Shown here one piece after another: positions 1-6,376 of a DNA stretch of 7,404 nucleotides. The stretch spans positions 1 through 7,404 of the forward strand of contig JBEKVW010000093.1 of NCBI GenBank assembly GCA_049513695.1. Reading direction: 5' to 3'. The translations under genes were made by a program, and so were the position numbers. The stretch comes from UBA1162 sp049513695 (GTDB lineage: Bacteria; Chloroflexota; Dehalococcoidia; GIF9; UBA5629). The notes under the pieces were generated by a model. The model had not been told where the DNA came from and made no database searches. It saw nothing but the letters and a program-made list of their open reading frames with translations. How positions within the stretch are numbered: position 1 is the first letter of the stretch; each line of letters begins with the position of its first letter.

Positions 1-15
1 GCTTTAAAGATACAT

Positions 16-1371
16 ATGATTTACTGGTTATTACAGTTTGCTGATCTTGTTTATTATCATATATTCCATATATTTTTTGCCTTTGGCGCCTTCTGCTGGT
101 TTATCTGGATATTGAGGGTGGTAAGATCTGCGCCGTATAAGCCATTTGTGACGGTCGAGCCGTTTAGCCTTCCTGTAACCGTTTTGGTCCCCATCTATAA
201 TGAAAAATTGGATGTGCTTACAGAAAGCCTGGGGTCTATGATCAAATATACTTCCCCCAACGATGAAATTTTGGCATTGGTGGATGTGCGTGACGATGCC
301 GTCCGGGAACCGGGAGCTTTAATTCACCACCCGCGTTTAAAGATGATCGTAGCGCCGCCCGGTAAGAGGCCTGCGCTGGCCGCAGGCTTTAATGCAGCTG
401 CCAACCCTATCATTATCATCACAGGCAGCGATACGCAGTTTAATAAAGATACCATTGCCGAACTAGTCAAACCATTTATCGATCCTAAGGTTGGGGGAGT
501 GACGGGGCAGGTAATAACGACTACTGATAGAGGCATCGGCGCCAAATGCTATGAATGGGCGCTGGTTTTGCGTAATAAGATGATTTACCCGGCTATGAGC
601 CGGAGTTCCGCTGTACACGTATTGAATGGTGAGTGTTTTGCCGTGCGTAGAGAGTTGGCTGTGCTGTTCCAGGAAGAATTCTTGAACCAAAAATTTCTGG
701 GGAAAATCTGTGACTCGGGTGATGATGGGTGGATGACAACTCTACTGGTTAAGCACGAGTTTAAAACGGTCTATCAGTCCACAGCCATCGCCTATACTGT
801 CCCTCCTACGAACTTCGGGGCATTTCTCAGGCAGCAACTGCGCTGGAACCGGAACTCTACCAGAAGATGTCTTCTGGTATTGACGCAGGGATGGGCCTAC
901 CAGCGCGGTTTTATGTATCCATTTCAGCATTATATTGCGCTCTTGAAATTACCTTTTTGGATCATCGTAATAGTTCTGGCAGCCATCAGGTTTTTTATCG
1001 GCCATGATATTGGTGTGGTCGCTGCCTCCTGGTTTGATCCGGCATGGCATATATTCCGTCCTGCTATATTTCTTGCGGGTGTGATAATTATCAGGGCGCT
1101 CAGAGGTATTCCTTACCTGGTGGACCAACCTAAGGCGCTTCTTTTCCTCCCGGCCTATGCTTTCATCTCGCCTTTTATCTTGGCGCCATATAAGCTTTAT
1201 GCCATGTTGACAGCCAGGGATACCAGGTGGTTAACACGCGGAAAAGAGAAAAAGAAGAAGGGCTTCTCGGCCTATACGGCTTCTACCGCGGCTATATTGC
1301 TGGTTGTCGTCAGCTTCCCGCTGCTGGCATTGGCAACGGCTTTCGCCGACGATGAATCTGATTCGTATTGA
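16..1371 (+). CDS. Membrane-embedded family 2 processive glycosyltransferase, hyaluronan/chitin synthase-like
   Basis: Predicted to polymerise a polysaccharide from a nucleotide sugar at the inner face of the membrane and extrude the chain. One hydrophobic segment (about residues 10-34) precedes a cytosolic GT-A domain (about 53-300). Visible motifs are VPIYNE (58-63), GKR-AL (116-121), GSDT (137-140) at the DxD position, NGECFAVRR (204-212), GDDGWMT (235-241), which matches the family's G-D/E-D-x-x-x-T acceptor/catalytic-base motif, and QQLRWNR (273-279), the QxxRW motif of processive enzymes. Further membrane segments lie near 308-328, 345-366, 376-398 and 424-445. The RDTRWLTRG stretch (401-409) resembles the C-terminal segment of hyaluronan-synthase relatives. 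The length of 451 residues is normal for the class. The first Asp of DxD is replaced by Gly. The sugar and product cannot be told from sequence. The five codons before the ATG are also open and no strong ribosome site is visible, so the start could lie left of the window. The gene converges on the propeller gene 42 bp away. Confidence 0.88.
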   Translation: MIYWLLQFADLVYYHIFHIFFAFGAFCWFIWILRVVRSAPYKPFVTVEPFSLPVTVLVPIYNEKLDVLTESLGSMIKYTSPNDEILALVDVRDDAVREPGALIHHPRLKMIVAPPGKRPALAAGFNAAANPIIIITGSDTQFNKDTIAELVKPFIDPKVGGVTGQVITTTDRGIGAKCYEWALVLRNKMIYPAMSRSSAVHVLNGECFAVRRELAVLFQEEFLNQKFLGKICDSGDDGWMTTLLVKHEFKTVYQSTAIAYTVPPTNFGAFLRQQLRWNRNSTRRCLLVLTQGWAYQRGFMYPFQHYIALLKLPFWIIVIVLAAIRFFIGHDIGVVAASWFDPAWHIFRPAIFLAGVIIIRALRGIPYLVDQPKALLFLPAYAFISPFILAPYKLYAMLTARDTRWLTRGKEKKKKGFSAYTASTAAILLVVVSFPLLALATAFADDESDSY

Positions 1372-1413
1372 TGGCTAATGGGTGGCGTTTATTACTGAGC
1401 ATAGGTTCCCATA

Positions 1414-2460
1414 TTATTGTGTCGGTGGCGTCACAATGTACATCAAAGCCTTGGTAAAATAGCTTTTCTGTATCTCGGCGTACAGAGTGCGAACCCTGCC
1501 GTTGGCATCGCCTCCCTCGTACCACATCCTCACGAGGTCTCCGTCGACCAGGATACAGGGCGAAGTAGACCACTTTTCATCATATACACCGGGCGCCCGG
1601 CCGTGAATGAAAATGAAGCCGTTCTTGACAAATGTTTTACCGTCTTTGCTGCTGGCTAAGGATATCTGCAGATTTTCTACCATGGAATAGGCAAGGCAGT
1701 AGTAGCTATCAATCTTTACAGCCCTGAGGTTCCTAAAAGTTGTGGTTTCCCCGATCTGGGGTTCGGGCGAAAGAACTTTACCTTTTTTATCCCAGTGAAT
1801 GCCGTCCGTTGATTCCGCCAGTCCGTAGAATGTCCATCCTGAAGAGGCGCTCCCGTAGCCCTTATAGTACATATAATACCCATCCCCGACCTTAATTACA
1901 GTATGTTGCCCTCCGGCGCCTTCATTATCCCAATTGCCGCTGGTCTTTCTGAGCACTGGGTTTCCTGAGTATTTAGTCCAGTTTATGCCATCGGGCGAAG
2001 TAGCATAGCAGGCACAGCCGCCGTAAGCTTCTCCACCGTACCACATTTTATATGTCCCATTCTCGAATATTACGGACATGGGATCCAAACTATCGCCTTC
2101 GTAGGTTTCCGTTGGCAGCATGACCACGCCGGTCTTTGTCCAGTTCAACCCGTCCGCGGATGTTGCCCTCATAACACGTCCGATTTGGTCGGAGAAAGTC
2201 TGTCCCCTGTACCACATAACATAGGAGTCCGGCCCCATTTTGACTACCGTAGGTGATTCAATTGATTTATCGTCGTAATCCCCGTGATGGCCCAGATCCA
2301 GCACCACACCTTTTAGCATCCATGGCAGGGAAGCAGTCTGTTCAATACTCGTAACAGGCTGTTTTGGTCCGGGAGTGTTCATGATTGAAAAATATACTAA
2401 CATGACTATGACCACAAGTGCGAATGCTGCCGCAATAAAAAATATGGTGCGTTTGGTCAA
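1414..2460 (-). CDS. Membrane-anchored five-bladed beta-propeller protein, glycosidase-like (GH43/GH32/GH130 fold type)
   Basis: A 348-residue protein with one N-terminal hydrophobic segment (about 5-27) and no clear AxA or lipobox site, so it is probably a signal anchor with the rest outside the cell. The body shows five repeats of a blade pattern: an Y/V-x-M-W-Y-x-G strand followed by S-x-D-G-x-x-W. Examples are YVMWYRG (80-86) with SADGLNW (101-107), YKMWYGG (137-143) with SPDGINW (155-161), YYMYYKG (195-201) with STDGIHW (217-223), a weaker fourth unit near 253-277 (SKDGKTF), and VRMWYEG (310-316). This is typical of sucrase/arabinanase-type five-bladed propellers, many of which cleave or bind glycans. 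An LDP motif (125-127) opens the second blade, but I could not assign a full catalytic triad, so a purely binding role is possible. The start is TTG at 2460: a GGGGAT site sits just upstream, and the first ATG (residue 20) would destroy the membrane segment. It is divergent from the large surface-protein gene. Confidence 0.8.
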   Translation of the reverse strand: MTKRTIFFIAAAFALVVIVMLVYFSIMNTPGPKQPVTSIEQTASLPWMLKGVVLDLGHHGDYDDKSIESPTVVKMGPDSYVMWYRGQTFSDQIGRVMRATSADGLNWTKTGVVMLPTETYEGDSLDPMSVIFENGTYKMWYGGEAYGGCACYATSPDGINWTKYSGNPVLRKTSGNWDNEGAGGQHTVIKVGDGYYMYYKGYGSASSGWTFYGLAESTDGIHWDKKGKVLSPEPQIGETTTFRNLRAVKIDSYYCLAYSMVENLQISLASSKDGKTFVKNGFIFIHGRAPGVYDEKWSTSPCILVDGDLVRMWYEGGDANGRVRTLYAEIQKSYFTKALMYIVTPPTQ

Positions 2461-2466
2461 TTTAGA

Positions 2467-2472
2467 ATCCCC
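2467..2472 (-). promoter_or_regulatory. Ribosome binding site supporting the TTG start
   Basis: On the minus strand GGGGAT lies six bases before the TTG at 2460 (GGGGA with seven-base spacing). This is the only purine-rich site close to any possible start of the propeller gene, and it decides for TTG over the internal ATG at residue 20. Confidence 0.6.
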
Positions 2473-2524
2473 GTGAAAAAATACTTGTTTTGTTTTTGGC
2501 TGTTACTGACAGTTATTAAACTGA

Positions 2525-2553
2525 AGTATAAATCTGCAGCACGCAAAGTGCAA
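2525..2553 (-). promoter_or_regulatory. Candidate promoter of the propeller gene
   Basis: The minus strand reads TTGCAC (2553-2548), a 17-base spacer, then TATACT (2530-2525). The -10 box matches the sigma-70 consensus at five of six positions and the spacing is optimal, but the -35 box keeps only TTG of TTGACA. Transcription would start near 2518 and leave a leader of about 57 nt before the TTG start. A short inverted repeat (GCAC at 2539-2542 against GTGC at 2548-2551) falls between the boxes and overlaps the -35. It is too short to be called an operator. Confidence 0.4.
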
Positions 2554-2577
2554 GGTACTTTTTCACTATATTTTTTA

Positions 2578-2586
2578 TGATATAAT
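2578..2586 (+). promoter_or_regulatory. Extended -10 promoter of the large surface-protein gene
   Basis: TGATATAAT is an exact match to the extended -10 element (TGn followed by TATAAT). No good -35 box exists at the right distance, only a T-rich stretch around 2558-2563, which is tolerated when the TG extension is present. Transcription would start near 2593, about 43 nt before the ATG at 2636 and about 155 nt before the hairpin at 2747-2783. The position just upstream of the gene in an AT-rich intergenic region supports function. Confidence 0.6.
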
Positions 2587-2635
2587 GAAGGCGACTGGAA
2601 GGTAGAAAGTTTGGATTATGTAGAAATCGAAAAAT

Positions 2636-5600
2636 ATGCCGTCTCATATAGCTGAAAAATTATGCGATTCAGGCGGAAGAAACTCCCTATTTAAAAAGTT
2701 CCGTAAACAAGATAAATTGAAGAATTGCATCAGGTTATTTAAGTTTAAAGTGAAGATCCCGCGGCTGGCGGGATTTTTATTTTCCGTAATCATTTGTCTG
2801 GCAATACTTATCCCACCCTATGTCGTCGGTGTGACGCCTGCCGATGCCGCCGTAATGGCATGGAGTGTGGTATTCACTCCAGGATCATATCCTGACCGGT
2901 TCGATATTTTGAGTCCCGCAGATATTATCGATTATGCAGTTGGTAAAAACGGTACAGTTGTAGCTGTGGTACGTTCGGAAAATGCCACTTCAACACCTCA
3001 AAACTTTTTATATTACAGCAAGGATAATGGGATCTCTTGGAGTCAGGGCCCTTATAATATAATGGATCTGGGATCCCAGGAAATCTTCAATGTGGCAATT
3101 GCACCCGATAACCCTGCGATATGGGCTGTGACACTTTCGGACAATAATACCACTGGTCCCACGCGCGTTCATTATACTGATGAATATGGCACCAGTTGGC
3201 TGGATACCGGTCTCACGCTTGCACCGGGCGAAACAATACGCAGTATAGATATCTCGCCTGATGACGGCACTGGAGCGCATGCTATAGGCATAACGACGGT
3301 TACAGGCGCCGGAGGAGGAAGTTTATATATCACCAGTTCCAAGAATTTTGGCTCATGGGTCAACCAGAGCACCACAGGCGCCGGATTGCCCACAACCTTG
3401 GCGGATTACTTCAACATAAAATTTTCGCCCAGCTATGCCTCCGATTTTTCAGTGGCCCTGGTATATGCCACCGCTGATGCAACCTATTTCAATATTGCTT
3501 TCAGGGACATTAACCAGAATACTACTTTGAACTATGCCTACAGCGACCCCGGTGTGGAGGTTAAGGATAGTGTCGCGACGATAGGTGCTTCTCCCGGTTT
3601 CAGTCAACTGAAGATCACCGGTCTCCAGCTACCGCAGGACTTTCAAGGCCAGAGTGCCTCTCTAATCCGTGCTTACGTAAGCCTGGATGCCGATGGAAAT
3701 AAAGCACCTGGAACCAGCCAGGACGGCGTTTTTCGCATCGATGATAAACATGTCTACGTACTGATGGATACCACTGCCACGCCGGACAAGTCTATTTACA
3801 GCATTGCGTACAGCGGTACTTATGCTCAGGGAAAGCTGCTTGTTGGTGAGCATCACGGTGTCCCCTGTACGGCCACAGTACCCACCTGGTTTACGGACTC
3901 ACCGACATCATGTCCAATACCTTGTTGGTACCCTGCTCTTAAGCCCACCACCGGCGCAGCGGCTCAGGGTGGATGTTCAAGCGCCGAGGTTGGTGTGGGC
4001 GCAGCTAAGGTGGCCTGGGATTCCGATGGCATTCTGGCATTTGCTGGCACCGGGTCCCTGGATGACCTGGCAGGCGCCACATGGTACACCAACCTGGAGA
4101 GTCCTACCCTGATAAAGAACGATGAGTCGGCATTTGCCATCAGCCGCAATAATGGGGAAACGTGGAACCAGATTGGGCTGATCGATACAACCATCGACTG
4201 GTTTAATGATGTGGCTCCTTCAGTGGACTGCTCTACGATTTATCTGGCCTCGGTGAATTCCGATAACAGCACAGTTTGCTCTGGATTTGACAGTGTTTGG
4301 CGGTCCAGTATGAACGATCTGGTAGCAAAACCACTGCCGGCTAGCCAGACCATGGGTTATTACTGGGAGCGTGTTTTAGCTCATCCTACCTCCAATACCT
4401 GCAATGATCCACAAACGGATAAGCCCTTACTACGATTGCCGTTAGGATGCGATGACAAGCCTGATGGAGAGGTTGTAGCCTGGGCGGCTCAACTCACAAA
4501 TGTCCAGTTGTGGTCCGGGGACTACGGGGATTTCTGGTCATCCGTCACAACACCCGACCCGATACAGGACTTTGCCTTTGAGACCAGCACTATCCTGTAC
4601 AACCTGTCTCCAAACGGGTATGTACAAAAATTGACCTTCTCTGGCACAGCCTGGAGCTCACAGAGCAAAGGCTATGACAGCCGTGTGATGAATGCGCATA
4701 CCATAGCGGCTATCCCGACCGGTAAAATACTGGTAGGGGCTGCCAGTCAGGGGACCGATGCCGCATCGTTCTCCCCCTCAGGAGGTGATCAGTGGATTGA
4801 AATACCCAGCAACGGGGTTTCGCTGGGCAATGTACACGTAGCATTTGACTCCTATTTCTCGGATAACAAGTTCGTTTATTTGGCGGACGATAAAATGGAT
4901 TTGCAGGGGCTGAAAAACAACTCTTTAGCGGGCAGCATTTTCCGTGAGCAGGTGCCTGCCTACATAAAGTTGACCGATGCCGACATGATGAGCGAAGGGA
5001 ATACGGCACATGCGGAAATTAACTGGCCGCCTACCGCCACCGCAGGGAATCCGCCAGTCACACTTAAACTAACCGATCCCCCTCACCCCGTAGGTCAATT
5101 TGGTGTGGTTGCTGCAAAAACCGGTGATCCACAGCCGGCGGTTTACACGGCACACAATATTATTAATACTACGTTAGGACGGACTAACAGTGCGGTCTGC
5201 CGCACCCTCAAGCCATGGCAGGCCATGCCCAAGCTAGGCGTCCCCTGGGACTGCCTGGATATATTTACACCGCCTCAAACTGAGAACATCAAATTCACCC
5301 TGGAGCCATCCTCTTTGAAAGCCTGCGGCTGTTGTACTCTGGATACCTATACTACCTTATATGCTATTGATGACAGGTCGGGAGGGAAATTTCTGGCGGA
5401 CGGATACGACCCAACGACCAATCAGGGTATGCTCTGGGCGTATACCGACTGCCTGGCCAAGAAGGGTCCTGTTCTACTGACGCCAAGCGAAGGCGGATTT
5501 GTCGGCAGCGACCCGGTCACCGGACGCAACAATCAGATCGATCTTTCGTGGGAGCAACTCTGTCTGGCCGTTAGATATGATCTGGAAATATATAAAGACC

Positions 5601-6322
5601 GGGACCTCACATTGAAGGTCAACCCGGCTATCACCGGGGCGGGCCCCAATGGGGCCAATATTACCTCGGTGATCGGCCAGATTAGCATCGAGCTTGACAA
5701 TGTGAACGTTACTGCACCCGGCGTATGGATCGCCCCTGGGGCATTGCCTGACGCTGGAGCGCCTTATTATTGGAGGATCCGGGTGACAAGGTCGTCAACA
5801 GGCCAGATAGCCGTGAGTCCCTGGTCCCAGGTATGGAGCTTTTCGATCAGGCCCGGTTTTGTCGTTTCGACGCCTGTTCTGGGCTTAGAGCTGTTAAGCC
5901 CGAAGGATAATGGAACAGGATGGCCAATTCAGCCCATGTCTTTATCGTGGACGCCCTACCAGGACGCCACTAAATACGAGGTATGGCTGGCCAAGGATGC
6001 GGACTTCACTCAGATGGTCAAAAAAGCTTTCACTACCAGCACGGCATATAAATACGATGATGCCCTCGAGTATTCGAAAATATACTTCTGGAAGGTCCGT
6101 GCTACTGAAATACAGGGTCAATCCAATACAAGCGATTGGAGCGGCACATTCACCTTCAAGACAGTCGATGCTCCCCCACCCGAGCCTACCCCAGCTGAAA
6201 AACAGAAGCAACAGCAGCAGCAGGATAACCCGGGTTACGTGTGGATGGTAATAGCCATTATCGTAGCTGTACCTATATTTATGCTGACTCTGATATGGAT
6301 GTCCAGAAAGTCGGACGAGTGA
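2636..6322 (+). CDS. Large surface protein: signal sequence, Asp-box propeller repeats, two Fn3-like modules, C-terminal membrane anchor
   Basis: A 1228-residue protein, probably exported and held outside the cell by a C-terminal helix. Residues 1-43 are basic. Residues 44-66 are hydrophobic and followed by TPADAA (67-72), a plausible signal-peptidase site. Asp-box (BNR) motifs appear at 128-135 (SKDNGISW), 181-188 (TDEYGTSW), 235-241 (SKNFGSW, one residue short), 503-510 (SRNNGETW), 627-634 (SGDYGDFW) and 713-720 (SPSGGDQW), pointing to one or two beta-propellers of the sialidase/VPS10 fold. Fifteen cysteines lie between 411 and 976. Two fibronectin-III-like modules follow (about 945-1073 and 1084-1177; YYWRIRV and FWKVRAT strands), then a Pro/Gln linker (1179-1198), a membrane helix (1201-1222) and the tail SRKSDE, whose charge fits an inside C-terminus. 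Asp-boxes alone do not indicate sialidase activity, and I see no clear catalytic arginine triad. An S-layer or coat role is inference. No good ribosome site precedes ATG 2636. GTG at 2750 is an alternative start. Confidence 0.85.
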   Translation: MPSHIAEKLCDSGGRNSLFKKFRKQDKLKNCIRLFKFKVKIPRLAGFLFSVIICLAILIPPYVVGVTPADAAVMAWSVVFTPGSYPDRFDILSPADIIDYAVGKNGTVVAVVRSENATSTPQNFLYYSKDNGISWSQGPYNIMDLGSQEIFNVAIAPDNPAIWAVTLSDNNTTGPTRVHYTDEYGTSWLDTGLTLAPGETIRSIDISPDDGTGAHAIGITTVTGAGGGSLYITSSKNFGSWVNQSTTGAGLPTTLADYFNIKFSPSYASDFSVALVYATADATYFNIAFRDINQNTTLNYAYSDPGVEVKDSVATIGASPGFSQLKITGLQLPQDFQGQSASLIRAYVSLDADGNKAPGTSQDGVFRIDDKHVYVLMDTTATPDKSIYSIAYSGTYAQGKLLVGEHHGVPCTATVPTWFTDSPTSCPIPCWYPALKPTTGAAAQGGCSSAEVGVGAAKVAWDSDGILAFAGTGSLDDLAGATWYTNLESPTLIKNDESAFAISRNNGETWNQIGLIDTTIDWFNDVAPSVDCSTIYLASVNSDNSTVCSGFDSVWRSSMNDLVAKPLPASQTMGYYWERVLAHPTSNTCNDPQTDKPLLRLPLGCDDKPDGEVVAWAAQLTNVQLWSGDYGDFWSSVTTPDPIQDFAFETSTILYNLSPNGYVQKLTFSGTAWSSQSKGYDSRVMNAHTIAAIPTGKILVGAASQGTDAASFSPSGGDQWIEIPSNGVSLGNVHVAFDSYFSDNKFVYLADDKMDLQGLKNNSLAGSIFREQVPAYIKLTDADMMSEGNTAHAEINWPPTATAGNPPVTLKLTDPPHPVGQFGVVAAKTGDPQPAVYTAHNIINTTLGRTNSAVCRTLKPWQAMPKLGVPWDCLDIFTPPQTENIKFTLEPSSLKACGCCTLDTYTTLYAIDDRSGGKFLADGYDPTTNQGMLWAYTDCLAKKGPVLLTPSEGGFVGSDPVTGRNNQIDLSWEQLCLAVRYDLEIYKDRDLTLKVNPAITGAGPNGANITSVIGQISIELDNVNVTAPGVWIAPGALPDAGAPYYWRIRVTRSSTGQIAVSPWSQVWSFSIRPGFVVSTPVLGLELLSPKDNGTGWPIQPMSLSWTPYQDATKYEVWLAKDADFTQMVKKAFTTSTAYKYDDALEYSKIYFWKVRATEIQGQSNTSDWSGTFTFKTVDAPPPEPTPAEKQKQQQQQDNPGYVWMVIAIIVAVPIFMLTLIWMSRKSDE
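2747..2783 (+). terminator. Terminator-shaped hairpin inside the 5' coding region, possible attenuator
   Basis: ATCCCGC (2756-2762) and GCGGGAT (2768-2774) form a perfect seven-pair stem around the five-base loop GGCTG, followed directly by TTTTATTTT (2775-2783). The upstream bases 2747-2755 can also pair with this T-tract using A-U, U-A and three G-U pairs, giving up to 16 pairs. This is the shape of a Rho-independent terminator. It lies in codons encoding IPRLAGFLF of the signal sequence, which is clearly protein-coding, so it may act only when ribosomes do not cover it, or may be chance. The alternative GTG start (2750-2752) lies inside the lower stem. No strong competing antiterminator was found upstream. 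Confidence 0.5.
6209..6223 (+). repeat. Short CAA(CAG)4 trinucleotide run coding polyglutamine
   Basis: Five successive glutamine codons (residues 1192-1196), four of them CAG, sit in the linker between the second Fn3-like module and the C-terminal membrane helix. With the preceding proline-rich piece they form a flexible spacer, probably spanning the cell wall or lifting the ectodomain off the membrane. Such a run can change length by slippage. Confidence 0.6.
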
Positions 6323-6376
6323 TGTATCTGCCCTTCCGGGGTACTATCTAGCGGAGAAGCTACTAAAAGAAGTATT

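Noticed and set aside
1372..1413. Possible terminator between the convergent synthase and propeller genes (ATGGG paired with CCCAT)
   Set aside because: Five pairs with a loop of about 27 bases and no T-tract.
1417..1659. Plus-strand open frame of 80 codons opposite the end of the propeller gene
   Set aside because: It is antisense to clear propeller blades and shows no recognisable protein features.
2593..2749. Known riboswitch class upstream of the hairpin
   Set aside because: No consensus core of c-di-GMP, cobalamin, TPP, lysine or glycine riboswitches was recognised. A single GCGG (2673-2676) that could pair with the stem is only four bases.
3302..3384. Repeated 12-mer ACAGGCGCCGGA in the surface gene
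   Set aside because: It encodes similar T-G-A-G turns in two propeller loops and contains the common GGCGCC palindrome; likely coding similarity or chance.
4710..5009. Minus-strand open frame of 99 codons inside the surface gene
   Set aside because: Fully inside a well-supported gene, no domain, no ribosome site; a shadow frame. The same holds for the other short frames inside the large genes.
2636..6322. Calling the large protein a sialidase on its Asp-boxes
   Set aside because: Asp-boxes are structural and widespread; no catalytic arginine triad or FRIP motif was seen.
6323..6376. Possible bidirectional terminator between the surface gene and the TPR gene (TAGC/GCTA hairpin, and a G-U-containing GTATCT/GGGTAC pairing)
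   Set aside because: Stems are only four to six pairs, with wobble and no proper T-tract after either; too weak to annotate.
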